Assembly (NCBI RefSeq): GCF_017309075.1
Contig: NZ_JAEMGS010000001.1
Coordinates: forward strand, 1-64,000
From: Motiliproteus sp. SC1-56
Lineage (GTDB): Bacteria; Pseudomonadota; Gammaproteobacteria; Pseudomonadales; Balneatricaceae
Length of the DNA stretch: 64,000 nt
Direction of reading: 5' to 3'
The position numbers and the translations under genes are program-made. How positions within the stretch are numbered: position 1 is the stretch's first letter; every line of letters starts with the position of its first letter. Below the pieces are notes generated by a model. It had not been told where the DNA came from. It searched no databases and was given only the letters and a program-made list of their open reading frames with translations. This document shows positions 17,541 through 27,078 of this stretch, piece after piece.

Positions 17541-18700
17541 CAGTTGTCCTCCGTCCCCGGAATATCCCGCGCCACCCGCTGCATATAGCCCCGAAAAATA
17601 TCCATGTAGCGCGGAATCGGCATCAGGAAGGCATCGTGGCCCTGGGGTGCATCCACCTCGGCGTAACTGACCGGCTTACCCGCCGCGGCCAGAGCATCGA
17701 CGATCTCCCGCGAGCGCTCCGGCGAAAAGCGCCAGTCCGTGGTGAACGACACCACGAGGAACTGGCAGCGGGTTCGCTCCAGGGCACTGACCAGGTCGTC
17801 CCCGTACTCGGCGGCCGGGTCGTAGTAATCCAGGGCTTTAGTCATCAACAGGTAGGTGTTGGCATCAAAACTCCGGGAAAAGGTCTCCCCCTGGTAGCGC
17901 AGGTAGCTTTCGACCTCAAAATCGGCATCGTAGTCAAAACTCAGCTTGCCGCCACGCAGCTCGCGGCCGAATCTCGCCCCCATGGCATCATCAGACAGGT
18001 AGGTGATATGGCCGACCATGCGCGCCAGCATCAGGCCCTGCTTGGGGTAGGTGTCGTGATCCTGGTAGCGCCCCCCGAGGAACTCAGGATCTTTGCTGAT
18101 GGCGTGCCGCGCCACCTCGTTAAAGGCAATATTCTGGGCCGACAACTTGGGCGCGGAAGCAATCACCAGACAGTGTCGCAGCCGTTCGGGAAAGTCGATT
18201 GCCCACTGCATGGCCTGCATGCCACCCAGGCTGCCGCCGACCACCGCCGCCCACTGCCTGATACCCAGGCGGTCCGCCAGGCGGGCCTGGCTGGCAACCC
18301 AGTCCCGCACCGTTACCATGGGAAAGTCCGGCCCGTAGCGCTCCCCCGTCTCCGGGTTGATGCTGTCAGGACCGGTGCTGCCGTGGCAACCGCCCAGGTT
18401 GTTGAGCGCCACTACGAAGAAGCGATCGGTGTCGATTGGCTTGCCCGGACCAACCGCCGAGTCCCACCAGCCGGGCTTGCGGTCCTCGGGACTGTGGTAG
18501 CCGGCCACGTGGTGGTTACCACTCAGAGCATGACAGATAAGGACGGCATTGGAGCCTTCGCTGTTAAGGGCGCCGTAGGTCTCAACCACCAGATCATAAC
18601 TGGACAGGCTGCGGCCACAGGTGAGGAGCAAGGGCTCGTTGAAATGGAAGGTCTGGGGCTCGACCAAACCGACCGAATCGGCGGGAAAATCGTGGGGCAT
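17540..18700 (-). CDS. metX: homoserine O-acyltransferase MetX
   Basis: MetX acylates homoserine to commit it to methionine. The 386 residues form an alpha/beta hydrolase: the nucleophile Ser lies in [12 protein letters not shown] and the catalytic His in PQGHDAFL, with VDALAAAGK between. Whether it uses acetyl- or succinyl-CoA cannot be told by eye; the Pseudomonas MetX-MetW type makes O-succinylhomoserine. The 93 bases after yggU hold no recognisable gene. Confidence 0.94.
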   Translation of the reverse strand: MPHDFPADSVGLVEPQTFHFNEPLLLTCGRSLSSYDLVVETYGALNSEGSNAVLICHALSGNHHVAGYHSPEDRKPGWWDSAVGPGKPIDTDRFFVVALNNLGGCHGSTGPDSINPETGERYGPDFPMVTVRDWVASQARLADRLGIRQWAAVVGGSLGGMQAMQWAIDFPERLRHCLVIASAPKLSAQNIAFNEVARHAISKDPEFLGGRYQDHDTYPKQGLMLARMVGHITYLSDDAMGARFGRELRGGKLSFDYDADFEVESYLRYQGETFSRSFDANTYLLMTKALDYYDPAAEYGDDLVSALERTRCQFLVVSFTTDWRFSPERSREIVDALAAAGKPVSYAEVDAPQGHDAFLMPIPRYMDIFRGYMQRVARDIPGTEDN

Positions 18701-18793
18701 CAGTCTACTCGAAGCAAAAATACGGACAGAACGGGAGCATCGGCGTCGCGCCTTACATGTCGTACAGCAGCCTGATCTCGTAATAGCCCATGG

Positions 18794-19090
18794 TCAGTCG
18801 TCCCTTGTGATCCCCAACTCCGGCGGCACCCTGGAAGGATGCTGGATCCGCACCTGCTTGCGCCGACTCCGCTCACCGCTGACAATTTCAACGGCTTGGC
18901 GGCCGACACCAAAGGCCTTGGCCATAAAGCGAATCAACTGAGCATTGGCCTGGCCATCCACCGGCGGTGCGCTGAGCCGTATCTTAACACTGTCACCGTG
19001 CAGCCCGGCAATCTCGTCACGGGAGGCCCGCGGCTGCAGATAGCAGGCAAGGTAGAGGTCCTCCCCCTGCCAGCGGCCCGGCCCGCTCAT
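18794..19090 (-). CDS. yggU: YggU family protein (DUF167)
   Basis: A 98-residue DUF167 protein: YLQPRASRDEIAG, IRLSAPPVDGQANAQLIRF and a C-terminal VSGERSRRKQVRI. The fold is small alpha/beta and the role is unknown. Its start overlaps the yggT stop by one base, and this pair with proC and yggS is the usual gammaproteobacterial set. Confidence 0.9.
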   Translation of the reverse strand: MSGPGRWQGEDLYLACYLQPRASRDEIAGLHGDSVKIRLSAPPVDGQANAQLIRFMAKAFGVGRQAVEIVSGERSRRKQVRIQHPSRVPPELGITRDD

Positions 19091-19629
19091 CAGATAATGC
19101 GGTGCAACTGCAGCTGGATCACCTGGATCACCAGAAAAATCAGGATCGGCGACAGATCCAGGCCGCCGATGGGGGGCACCACCTTACGGGCCAGGTTGAA
19201 GACCGGCTCACACAGCTGGTTGATCAGCTGCGGCGCCGGGTGGTAGCTGTTGGGCGCCACCCAGCTGATGATGACCGAGGCAATCACCGCGTAGAAATAG
19301 ATATCCAGAATGTTGCTCAGCAGGCCCACCAGGGACACAACCAGCAGGCTGACCGGCTCGGGGAAACCGCCGCGCAGGCCAAACAGCAGACCGAAGGTCA
19401 GCATCTTCACCAACAGGGCCAGGACCAAGGCAGAAAAGTCCCGCCCGGCCAGTCGCGGCAGCAGCTTCTGCAGTGGTGACACCGGGGGCTGGGTCAGCTT
19501 GTAGACAGCCTGGGAGATGGGATTGTAGAAGTCCGCCTGGGCCATCTGCAGGAGAAAGCGCAGAATCACCAGGAAAACGTAAAACTCCCCCAGTGTACGG
19601 ATGATCAGGCTTAAAGTGTCGTGTCCCAT
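19090..19629 (-). CDS. yggT: YggT family inner-membrane protein
   Basis: A 179-residue membrane protein with two YGGT repeats, each with a pair of hydrophobic helices; the second contains ISWVAPNSYHPAPQLINQLCEPV. The role is unknown, with suggestions of osmotic or division-related function in other bacteria. It is 83 bases downstream of proC. Confidence 0.9.
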   Translation of the reverse strand: MGHDTLSLIIRTLGEFYVFLVILRFLLQMAQADFYNPISQAVYKLTQPPVSPLQKLLPRLAGRDFSALVLALLVKMLTFGLLFGLRGGFPEPVSLLVVSLVGLLSNILDIYFYAVIASVIISWVAPNSYHPAPQLINQLCEPVFNLARKVVPPIGGLDLSPILIFLVIQVIQLQLHRII

Positions 19630-19712
19630 TGAGCAGAAATCTCCGGTTATGCTGCCAAGCCATTGAAAGCGAGGGTCCTATAATAGGGGCGCGCGGGGGG
19701 CTTTTCCACCGT

Positions 19713-20552
19713 TCAGCCCCGCCCCAGCTCCTCAGCCATCTCCCGGGCCCGCTCGACACAATCCTGCATCGCCTTCTCCACCAGGGGCTCGAGCCCCCCG
19801 GCCTGAAACGCCTTGATCGCCCGCTCGGTGGTACCGTTGGGCGAGCACACCCGCCGGCGCAATTCTGCCGGTGTCAGATCGCTTTGCTGCGCCATTCGGG
19901 CCGCTCCCAGTGCCGTCTGCAGCGTCAGTTGGGCACTCACTTCGTCACTCAACCCCAGTTTCTGGCCGGCGGCGATCATCGCCTCCATAAACAGGAAATA
20001 GTAGGCCGGGCCACTGCCAGACACCGCGGTCACCGCATCCAGCAGCGCCTCCTCCTCCACCCAGACAGTCAAGCCGACTGCCTTCATCACCCGCTCTGCC
20101 TGTTGCTTTTGCAGCGTGCTGGCGGCCGCGTTGGCGTAAAGCCCGCTGGCGCCGCTCTGCACCAGCGACGGCGTGTTGGGCATGCAGCGCACCAGCGCGG
20201 TATCGCGCCCCAGCCACTGCTCCAAGCTGGAGCAGAGGACGCCGGCGGCCACCGACACCACCAGCGGCTTTGTCTCGGCAATAGCCTCACGCAGGGAGAC
20301 GCACAGATCCTTGAACATCTGCGGCTTGACCGCCAGCACCACCACCTCGGCGACGCGCACCGCCGCTTCGTTGTCGGTGGTCACCTGGACGCCCCAATCG
20401 GCATGCAGGCGCTCCAGCTTGTCCGCGGAGCGGGCCGTGGCCCAGATACGCCGGGGGGGATAACCATTGGCCAGCAGGCCACCGATAATCGCCGAAGCCA
20501 TGTTGCCGACACCGATAAATGCCAGCACGGGGTAAGAGTTCTGTCCAGTCAC
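19713..20552 (-). CDS. proC: pyrroline-5-carboxylate reductase ProC
   Basis: ProC makes proline by NAD(P)H reduction of pyrroline-5-carboxylate. The 279 residues have the Rossmann loop FIGVGNMASAIIGGLL, VLAVKPQ, MPNTPSLV and the signature AVSGSGPAYYFLFMEAM with C-terminal LRRRVCSPNGTT. It follows yggS after 41 bases. Confidence 0.96.
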   Translation of the reverse strand: MTGQNSYPVLAFIGVGNMASAIIGGLLANGYPPRRIWATARSADKLERLHADWGVQVTTDNEAAVRVAEVVVLAVKPQMFKDLCVSLREAIAETKPLVVSVAAGVLCSSLEQWLGRDTALVRCMPNTPSLVQSGASGLYANAAASTLQKQQAERVMKAVGLTVWVEEEALLDAVTAVSGSGPAYYFLFMEAMIAAGQKLGLSDEVSAQLTLQTALGAARMAQQSDLTPAELRRRVCSPNGTTERAIKAFQAGGLEPLVEKAMQDCVERAREMAEELGRG

Positions 20553-20593
20553 GGTGTGTTCCTTCTGGGTTGGGAGTTTCTGGCGACCGTTCG

Positions 20594-21295
20594 CTAGTCA
20601 CGCGCCCCGAAAAGGGCGGTGCCAATACGCACCAGGGTCGAGCCTTCAGCGATCGCCGCATCCATATCACCGCTCATGCCCATGGAGAGGGTATCCATGG
20701 TCGGCGCCTGGGGCTTGAGCCGCTCCTGCAGCTGGCGCAGCTGGGAAAAGGCATGGCGCTGGGCCGCCTGTTCCGTTTCCGGCCGGGGAATGGCCATGAG
20801 GCCGCGCAGCATCAGGTTGGGCAGTTTGACGATCGCCTCCGCCAGCGCCGGCGCTTCATCAGGCGTAACCCCGGCCTTGTTCGCCTCTCCACTGATGTTT
20901 ACCTGCAGGCAGACGTTCAAAGGCGGCAGGCCGACAGGACGCTGTTCGCTCAGGCGGCGGGCAATTTTGAGCCGGTCGATGCTGTGGACCCAGTCGAAAT
21001 GCTCGGCCACGGCCCGGGTCTTGTTGGACTGCAGGGGACCGATGAAATGCCATACCAGGTCAAGGTCGGTCAGCTGCGCCATTTTATCCAGCGCGTCCTG
21101 CAGGTAGTTCTCACCGAAATCCCGCTGCCCCGCGGACGCCGCCTCGCGGACCATTCGCGCCGGCTTGGTTTTGCTGACCGCCAGCAGGCGCACCGCCCCT
21201 TCCGGGCGGCCTGCGCGAAGCTCTGCTTCTCTGATCAGGGTCAACGTTCGAGAAATATTCTCTGTTATGCTAAACATCTCGTTTTCAGGGGTCAT
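20594..21295 (-). CDS. yggS: PLP homeostasis protein YggS
   Basis: YggS/PLPBP binds pyridoxal phosphate without being an enzyme and keeps PLP and amino-acid pools balanced. The 233 residues show the PLP lysine in LLAVSKTKPA, GENYLQDALDK, WHFIGPLQSNK and C-terminal MGMSGDMDAAIAEGSTLVRIG. It is divergent from pilT across 65 bases, as in Pseudomonas. Confidence 0.95.
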   Translation of the reverse strand: MTPENEMFSITENISRTLTLIREAELRAGRPEGAVRLLAVSKTKPARMVREAASAGQRDFGENYLQDALDKMAQLTDLDLVWHFIGPLQSNKTRAVAEHFDWVHSIDRLKIARRLSEQRPVGLPPLNVCLQVNISGEANKAGVTPDEAPALAEAIVKLPNLMLRGLMAIPRPETEQAAQRHAFSQLRQLQERLKPQAPTMDTLSMGMSGDMDAAIAEGSTLVRIGTALFGARD

Positions 21296-21298
21296 CAG

Positions 21299-21325
21299 CC
21301 ACCCGGGTGGTTGGGGGGGCCCAAC
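21299..21325. repeat. palindromes in the yggS-pilT divergent gap
   Basis: Between the divergent starts lies a perfect 12-base palindrome CCACCCGGGTGG (21299-21310), followed at once by a second inverted repeat with arms TTGGG/CCCAA (21311-21324). They may be operator-like or only G+C-rich symmetry. No convincing promoter was found beside them. Confidence 0.5.
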
Positions 21326-21360
21326 TTTATTTGATTGCGTTTACAGGGTCCAGCGGTGCC

Positions 21361-22395
21361 ATGGATATTACAGAGCTTCTAACTTTCAGCGTGCAGCAGA
21401 ACGCCTCTGACCTGCATATTTCCGCCGGCATGCCCCCCATGATCCGGGTGGACGGGGACATGCGCCGGATCAAGATGCCTTCGCTGGATCACAAGCAGGT
21501 CCATTCGCTGATCTACGACATTATGAACGATAAGCAGCGCAAGGACTTTGAGGAGTTCTTCGAGACGGACTTCTCGTTCGAGGTACCGGGCCTGGCCCGT
21601 TTCCGGGTCAACGCCTTCAACCAGAACCGCGGCGCCGGCGCGGTCTTTCGGACCATCCCCACCGAGATCCTGTCGATGGAAACCCTTGGCATGGGCAAGG
21701 TGTTCCAGGACCTGTCGGAGCGCCCCCGGGGACTGGTGCTGGTGACCGGCCCGACCGGCTCCGGTAAGAGCACCACCCTGGCGGCCATGGTCGACTACGT
21801 CAACGACACCCGAAACGACCATATCCTCACCATCGAGGACCCGATCGAATTCGTCCACACCAGCAAGAAGTGCCTGGTGAACCAACGGGAAGTGCACCGC
21901 GACACCCTGGGGTTTGCCGAAGCGCTGCGCTCGGCCCTGCGGGAAGACCCGGACATCATCCTGGTGGGCGAGATGCGTGACCTCGAGACAATCCGCCTGG
22001 CCCTGACCGCGGCCGAAACCGGCCACCTGGTATTCGGCACCCTGCACACCACCTCCGCCGCCAAGACCATCGACCGGATCATCGATGTGTTCCCGGCGCA
22101 GGAGAAAGCGATGGTGCGCTCCATGCTGTCCGAATCGCTGGAAGGGATCATCTCCCAGACCCTGCTGAAAAAGCCCAAGGGCGGCCGGGTCGCGGCCCAC
22201 GAGATCATGGTCGGCACCCCCGCCATCCGCAACCTTATTCGCGAAGACAAGGTCGCGCAGATGTACTCCGCCATTCAGACCGGCGCCGCTTTCGGGATGC
22301 AGACCATGGACCAGTGCCTGCAGAACCTGATGCAGAAAGGACTGATCTCCCGCGAGGCGGCGCGCGAGAAGGCGAAGATGCCGCAGAATTTCTGA
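21361..22395 (+). CDS. pilT: type IV pilus retraction ATPase PilT
   Basis: PilT depolymerises pilin from the fibre base and drives twitching. The 344 residues include a PAS-like N-terminus (ITELLTFSVQQNASDLHIS), Walker A GPTGSGKSTT, the Asp and His boxes, Walker B REDPDIILVGEMRD and the AIRNLIRE motif near the end, which is required for retraction. The ATG at 21361 is the family start; the longer frame from 21307 is not used. pilU follows after 112 bases. Confidence 0.97.
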   Translation: MDITELLTFSVQQNASDLHISAGMPPMIRVDGDMRRIKMPSLDHKQVHSLIYDIMNDKQRKDFEEFFETDFSFEVPGLARFRVNAFNQNRGAGAVFRTIPTEILSMETLGMGKVFQDLSERPRGLVLVTGPTGSGKSTTLAAMVDYVNDTRNDHILTIEDPIEFVHTSKKCLVNQREVHRDTLGFAEALRSALREDPDIILVGEMRDLETIRLALTAAETGHLVFGTLHTTSAAKTIDRIIDVFPAQEKAMVRSMLSESLEGIISQTLLKKPKGGRVAAHEIMVGTPAIRNLIREDKVAQMYSAIQTGAAFGMQTMDQCLQNLMQKGLISREAAREKAKMPQNF

Positions 22396-22507
22396 TTCGG
22401 TTATCATAGGCCCGGTACCCGGCTCACGACCGGGGTCCGGCTTCCCGAGGAGCCGGGGGGCACACAGCCCCGCGACCCTCTAGGTTTACAACATTGAAGG
22501 TAATGTC
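22396..22507 (+). other. G+C-rich spacer with hairpins between pilT and pilU
   Basis: This 112-base gap holds no gene. Near 22438-22458 arms CCGGCT/AGCCGG can pair around a short loop. There is no T run, so it looks like an mRNA structure rather than a terminator. Confidence 0.4.
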
Positions 22508-23659
22508 GTGGATTTCACCCAGCTGTTGAAAGTCATGGTCGAGCGGGACGCGTCCGACCTCTTCGTCACCGCCGGCGCCCAGCCCAGCATCAAGGTGGAC
22601 GGGACCCTCAAGCCCCTGACCCGCGACGCGCTCACCCCCTCCCAGGCGCGAGGCCTCACCTACGCCACCATGAACGACATGCAGCAGAGCGAGTTCGAGG
22701 CCAAGCACGAGTGCAACTATGCCATCAGCGCGCCGGGCATCGGCCGTTTCCGGGTCAGCGCCTTCTTCCAGCGCAACTCCCCGGGCATGGTGCTGCGCCG
22801 AATCAAGAACGAAATCCCCAGCATGGACGAACTGCGCCTGCCGCCGATCATCAAGGATCTGGCCATGGGCAAACGCGGGCTGATCCTCTTCGTGGGCGGC
22901 ACCAGCACCGGTAAGTCCACCTCGCTGGCCTCGATGATCGATTACCGCAACCAGAACAGCAAAGGCCACATCATCTGCATCGAGGACCCCATCGAGTTCA
23001 TCCACGACCACAAGAAGTGCATCATCACCCAGCGCGAGGTGGGTCTGGATACCGACAGCTTTGAGGTAGCCCTGAAGAACACCCTGCGCCAAGCGCCCGA
23101 CGTCATTCTGATGGGGGAGATTCGCAGCAAGGACACCATGGGCTACGGCCTGCAGTTCGCCGAAACCGGCCACCTCTGCCTTGCCACCCTGCACGCCAAC
23201 AACGCCAACCAGGCGCTGGACCGGATCGTCAGCTTCTTCGACGCCGATCACCACAACCAGTTGTGGATGGATATGTCCCTCAACCTCAAGGCGATCGTCG
23301 CCCAGCAGCTGCTGCCCACCTCCGACGGCAAGGGCCGCGTCGCCGCCATCGAGGTGCTGCTGAACACGCCCCTGGTCTCCGACCTGATCCGCAAGGGCCA
23401 GGTTCACGAGCTCAAGGAGCTGATGAAAAAGTCCACCAACGTGGGCATGCAGACCTTCGACCAGGCCCTCTACAACCTCTTTGAGGAGGGCAAAATCACC
23501 TACGAAGACGCCTTGGCCCACGCGGATTCGGCCAACGACCTGCGCCTGATGATCAAGCTCTCGGCCGAAACCAACCCGGAATTGCAGAGCCGCATCAAGG
23601 GCGGCGAGGACGGCGATATGTTCTTCCTCCAGGAAGAGGACGACTACCTCAACTTCTAA
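22508..23659 (+). CDS. pilU: type IV pilus ATPase PilU
   Basis: PilU is the PilT paralogue that assists retraction and is found only beside pilT. The 383 residues start at GTG (MDFTQLLKVMVERDASDLF), with Walker A GGTSTGKST in place of the stricter PilT loop, RQAPDVILMGEIRS for Walker B, and an acidic C-terminal tail after the PilT-like core. A terminator follows. Confidence 0.96.
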   Translation: MDFTQLLKVMVERDASDLFVTAGAQPSIKVDGTLKPLTRDALTPSQARGLTYATMNDMQQSEFEAKHECNYAISAPGIGRFRVSAFFQRNSPGMVLRRIKNEIPSMDELRLPPIIKDLAMGKRGLILFVGGTSTGKSTSLASMIDYRNQNSKGHIICIEDPIEFIHDHKKCIITQREVGLDTDSFEVALKNTLRQAPDVILMGEIRSKDTMGYGLQFAETGHLCLATLHANNANQALDRIVSFFDADHHNQLWMDMSLNLKAIVAQQLLPTSDGKGRVAAIEVLLNTPLVSDLIRKGQVHELKELMKKSTNVGMQTFDQALYNLFEEGKITYEDALAHADSANDLRLMIKLSAETNPELQSRIKGGEDGDMFFLQEEDDYLNF

Positions 23660-23691
23660 CAGCGAAGGGCGTTTGCGCCCCACCCCGAAAG

Positions 23692-23725
23692 AAAAAAGGC
23701 GATGGAGTCATCCATCGCCTTTTTC
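23692..23725. terminator. bidirectional terminator between pilU and pyrX
   Basis: Stem GGCGATGGA / TCCATCGCC with a GTCA loop (23698-23719), flanked by an A run on the left and a T run on the right. It can stop pilU on the plus strand and pyrX on the minus strand. Confidence 0.85.
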
Positions 23726-23745
23726 GTATCCGCAAGGCCGTTCAC

Positions 23746-25023
23746 TCAGGGCTGCCTGAAAACCACCCGCCCCTCCAGCAGGGTCGTCCTCACCTGCCCT
23801 TTCAGGGGCTGCCCCAGCAGCGGGCTGTTGAGCCCCCGCGAGCGTGAACTTTCTGCCGTCAGGCTCCACTCCCGTACCGGATCGAACACGCAGATGTCCG
23901 CCAGCGCGCCCTCTTTCAGCCCCTCATGGGCCAATCCCAGCACCCGGGCCGGACCGACGGTCAACCGGGCGACCAGCTGATCCAGCGTCAGCACGCCCTG
24001 CTCCACCAGCGCCAGCGCCAGGGGCAACAGGGTTTCCAGGCTACTCATACCCGGCTCGGTCGCGGCGAAGGGCGCCGCCTTGGCCGCTGCCTCATGGGGC
24101 TGGTGGTCGGAGCAGACGGCATCAACGCTCCCGCTCGCCAGACCCTGGCGCAGGCCGTCGCGATCGGCCTGCGAGCGCAGGGGGGGCAGCAGGTGGAAAC
24201 GGCTGTCGAAGCCGCTCAGGTCGGCGTCGCTGAAGATCAGCTGATGCACGGCCAGGTCGCAGCTGACGCGAAGGCCGCGGGCACGGGCCTCCTCGATCAT
24301 CCGCAACGAGGCGCGGGACGAGAGCTGGCCAAAATGGAGGCGGGCCCCGGTTTGTTCGGCCAGCAGCAGATGACGTGCCACATCCACGGTCTCCGCGGTT
24401 TCCGGAATCCCGGCCAGGCCGAGCCGGTCGGCGGTGGCCCCGTCGTGGGCGCAACCGCCGGCTCCCAGCCCCGGATCCTGCGCCTGCACCATGACCAGCA
24501 GGTCGTGGGTGGCGGCATATTCCAGGCAGCGCATCAGGGTGCGGTTGCTGGGCAGTGGCCGGCGGGCATTGGTGAAGGCCACACAGCCAGCTTCCTTAAG
24601 CGCCACCATGTTGCTCAGTTGCTCGCCCTCCAGCCCCCGGGTGAAAGCCCCCAGGGGCAGCACCCGGCAATAGCCCGCCTCGGCGGCCCGGTCCAGAATC
24701 AGCTGCACCACGGCGGGGGTGTCGATAACCGGCTGAGTCAGGGGCGGACAGCACAGAGTGGTGACCCCGCTGGCGGCAGCGGCGGCGGTTTCGGTTTCGA
24801 TCGTGCCCTTCTGGGTCAGTCCCGGCTCACGCAGGTGCGCCTGCAGATCGATAAAGCCGGGCGCGACCACGCAACCCTCGGCCTCGACAACCTCCTCGAC
24901 CTCAAACCCCGCCGGGTGGTCGCCGATGGCCACGACCCGGCCGGCTTGAAGAAAGAGGTCCTGATGGGCGTCGACCCCGTTAAAGGGGTCGACCAGCCGT
25001 CCACCCCGAATGTGAATGTTCAT
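23746..25023 (-). CDS. pyrX: inactive dihydroorotase-like subunit PyrX (PyrC')
   Basis: A 425-residue dihydroorotase homologue that lacks the metal site. Active enzymes have DxHxHLREPG; here residues 59-65 read DLQAHLR, so the first metal His is Gln61. The Lys/His ligand regions are also changed: QAQDPG where HCED is usual, and LHFGQLSS in place of the His-containing strand, though CSDHQPH keeps a DHxPH-like piece. Such PyrC' proteins are non-catalytic partners of class B aspartate transcarbamoylase, and pyrB is the neighbour. ATG at 25023 matches family starts; a GTG at 25059 would add 12 residues. The true dihydroorotase must be elsewhere. Confidence 0.9.
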   Translation of the reverse strand: MNIHIRGGRLVDPFNGVDAHQDLFLQAGRVVAIGDHPAGFEVEEVVEAEGCVVAPGFIDLQAHLREPGLTQKGTIETETAAAAASGVTTLCCPPLTQPVIDTPAVVQLILDRAAEAGYCRVLPLGAFTRGLEGEQLSNMVALKEAGCVAFTNARRPLPSNRTLMRCLEYAATHDLLVMVQAQDPGLGAGGCAHDGATADRLGLAGIPETAETVDVARHLLLAEQTGARLHFGQLSSRASLRMIEEARARGLRVSCDLAVHQLIFSDADLSGFDSRFHLLPPLRSQADRDGLRQGLASGSVDAVCSDHQPHEAAAKAAPFAATEPGMSSLETLLPLALALVEQGVLTLDQLVARLTVGPARVLGLAHEGLKEGALADICVFDPVREWSLTAESSRSRGLNSPLLGQPLKGQVRTTLLEGRVVFRQP

Positions 25024-25080
25024 GGATTGCGTCTGTTGATTGATCACCGGAGGATTCACTCGCCTGCTGTACCGTTTCGA

Positions 25081-26070
25081 CTATTCATTGAGGTGTTCGG
25101 TGGTTTGACCGCTCACCGCCATCGACATCACCGCCATGCGGGTGGCAACGCCGTAACCGACCTGCTTAAGAATCAGCGACTGGCTGCCATCGGCCACCTC
25201 GGATTCAATCTCCACCCCGCGGTTGATCGGGCCGGGGTGCATCACGATCGCGTCCGGCTTAGCCTGCGCCAGACGCTCTCGGGTCAGACCATAAAGTTTG
25301 TAGAATTCACTCTGGCTCGGCAGAAAGGCGCTGGCCATGCGCTCGGTCTGCAGCCGCAGCATGATCACCACATCCACGTCACGCAGGCCCTGGCCCAGGT
25401 CATAGTAAACCCGCGCCCCCAGCTCTTCGATGTGCTTGGGCAGCAGCGTCTTGGGGCCGATCACCCTGACCTCTCCGGCTCCCAGGGTATTGAGGGCGTG
25501 AATCTGGGAGCGAGCCACCCGGGAGTGCAGGATATCGCCGACAATGGCCACCTTCAGCGCCCCGAAGTCGCCCTTGTGACGGCGGATGGTCTGCATGTCC
25601 AGCATCGCCTGGGTAGGGTGGGCATGACGACCGTCGCCGGCGTTGATTACCGCCACCCGCGGGGTGACGTGCTGAGCGATGAAGTGGGCCGCACCGCTGT
25701 CGGGATGGCGGACCACGAACATGTCGCTGTGCATGGCCTGCAGGTTGCGCAGCGTGTCCATCAGGGTCTCCCCCTTGGAGGTCGCCGAGGTGCTGATATC
25801 CAGGTTGAGTACGTCGGCGGACAGTCGTTTGGCCGCGAGCTCAAAGGTACTGCGGGTACGGGTGCTGTTTTCAAAGAAGAGGTTAACCACGGTGCTACCG
25901 CGCAGCAGGGGAACCTTTTTTACCGCCTGATCGCTCATGTCCACAAAGGAGTCGGCCGTATCGAGAATCTCGGTGAGCAGCTCACGGCTCAACCCTTCGG
26001 TGGTCAGGAAGTGGCGCAGTTGGCCGCGCCGGTTCAGTTGCAGCTTGGCAAGATCACAAGGCTGATTCAT
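25081..26070 (-). CDS. pyrB: aspartate carbamoyltransferase PyrB
   Basis: PyrB makes carbamoyl-aspartate, the committed step of pyrimidine synthesis. The 329 residues include the carbamoyl-phosphate loop [23 protein letters not shown] and [12 protein letters not shown]. The N-terminal extension and the pyrX neighbour point to the Pseudomonas-type dodecamer of PyrB and PyrC'. No pyrI is present. Confidence 0.96.
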   Translation of the reverse strand: MNQPCDLAKLQLNRRGQLRHFLTTEGLSRELLTEILDTADSFVDMSDQAVKKVPLLRGSTVVNLFFENSTRTRSTFELAAKRLSADVLNLDISTSATSKGETLMDTLRNLQAMHSDMFVVRHPDSGAAHFIAQHVTPRVAVINAGDGRHAHPTQAMLDMQTIRRHKGDFGALKVAIVGDILHSRVARSQIHALNTLGAGEVRVIGPKTLLPKHIEELGARVYYDLGQGLRDVDVVIMLRLQTERMASAFLPSQSEFYKLYGLTRERLAQAKPDAIVMHPGPINRGVEIESEVADGSQSLILKQVGYGVATRMAVMSMAVSGQTTEHLNE

Positions 26071-26100
26071 GGTGTCGGGTCCGAAAACGGGGTAAAAGGG

Positions 26101-26610
26101 TCAGCGGTTTTTTTCCTGCAGCTCCAGCCGCAGCGGCTCGGGCCCGGTCAGTTTCAGTTGCTGACCGGGGTCGAGGTTCAGGCTGCGCCCCACCACGTCT
26201 GCGCGAATCGGCAGCTCCCGCGCCTCCAGGTCCACCAGGGCCACCAGCGTCACCGACGCCGGGCGACCGTAGTCAAAGAGCTCGTTCAGGCCTGCCCGAA
26301 TGGTCCGTCCGGTCATCAGCACATCGTCCACCAGCACGATATGACGCCCTTCCACCGCCTCGTTCAGTGCCGAGGGCCGCACCTTCGGGTTCAGCCCGAT
26401 GCGGGTAAAGTCATCGCGGTAAAAGCTGATGTCCAGCACGCCCACCGGGCTGCTCGGCTCCAGCGCCTGGTGAAGGCGTTCTGCGAGCCAGACGCCGCCG
26501 GTGCGAATGCCCACCAGCAGTGGGTTGTCTATCTGGCGTTGGTCCAGGTAGGCGCGAAGCTGCTGCTGGATACTCTCCAGCAAAGGCTCGACAGCGAGGG
26601 TTTCGGACAT
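26101..26610 (-). CDS. pyrR: PyrR regulator / uracil phosphoribosyltransferase
   Basis: A 169-residue type I phosphoribosyltransferase with the PRPP loop [16 protein letters not shown] and [13 protein letters not shown]. In Gram-positives PyrR controls pyr mRNA attenuation; in Pseudomonas relatives it also affects pyr expression. I saw no pyr-type attenuator hairpin pair in the 30 bases between it and pyrB. It is 2 bases after ruvX. Confidence 0.94.
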   Translation of the reverse strand: MSETLAVEPLLESIQQQLRAYLDQRQIDNPLLVGIRTGGVWLAERLHQALEPSSPVGVLDISFYRDDFTRIGLNPKVRPSALNEAVEGRHIVLVDDVLMTGRTIRAGLNELFDYGRPASVTLVALVDLEARELPIRADVVGRSLNLDPGQQLKLTGPEPLRLELQEKNR

Positions 26611-26612
26611 TA

Positions 26613-27050
26613 CTACTCCTCTAATTTGTCCTGACTGTTGCGCAGGGAGGGCTCCCGGAACCAGCTCTCGAGAATCAGCTGGGCGGCCATGCCATCCATC
26701 GAATGGGTCTTGAAGTCGGCGCGCCCGCCGCGGGCCAGGTGGATCCCCTTGGCCTCGTGACTGGTCAGGCGTTCGTCCATCAGGTAAGCGATCAGTTGGT
26801 AACGGGCCTGGAGCCGGTTGGCGAATTTACGCGCCCGGAAGGACATCTCGCACAGGGAACCGTCCATGTTAAGGGGCAGGCCCACCACCAGGTGTTGCGG
26901 CTGCCATTCTGCGATCAACGCATCCAGCGCCTCCCAGGCCGGGACGCCATCGCGGGCCGATACCGGGGCCAGCGCGGTGGCCGTCGCGGTGACCTGCTGG
27001 CCGACCGCCACACCGATACGGCGAGTGCCGAAATCAAAGGCTAATATCAA
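26613..27050 (-). CDS. ruvX: RuvX/YqgF RNase H-like nuclease
   Basis: A 145-residue RNase H-fold protein, family name putative pre-16S rRNA nuclease or Holliday junction resolvase. The first catalytic Asp is in [25 protein letters not shown] and the C-terminal DERLTSHEA and DSMAA-like [10 protein letters not shown] complete the set. The gap to yqgE is 28 bases. Confidence 0.94.
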   Translation of the reverse strand: MILAFDFGTRRIGVAVGQQVTATATALAPVSARDGVPAWEALDALIAEWQPQHLVVGLPLNMDGSLCEMSFRARKFANRLQARYQLIAYLMDERLTSHEAKGIHLARGGRADFKTHSMDGMAAQLILESWFREPSLRNSQDKLEE

Positions 27051-27078
27051 TCCGCTTTCCGTTGTCCCTGCGCCAAAT

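Noticed and set aside
18753-18791. 12-codon frame ([12 protein letters not shown]) between yggU and metX
   Set aside because: Too short and without a ribosome site to claim as a gene; may be chance.
22400-22460. Terminator between pilT and pilU
   Set aside because: Hairpins are present but there is no T run, and the two genes are usually co-expressed.
23926-26634. 902-codon plus-strand frame across pyrX, pyrB and pyrR
   Set aside because: Antisense to three recognised genes with conserved motifs; no family features in the frame.
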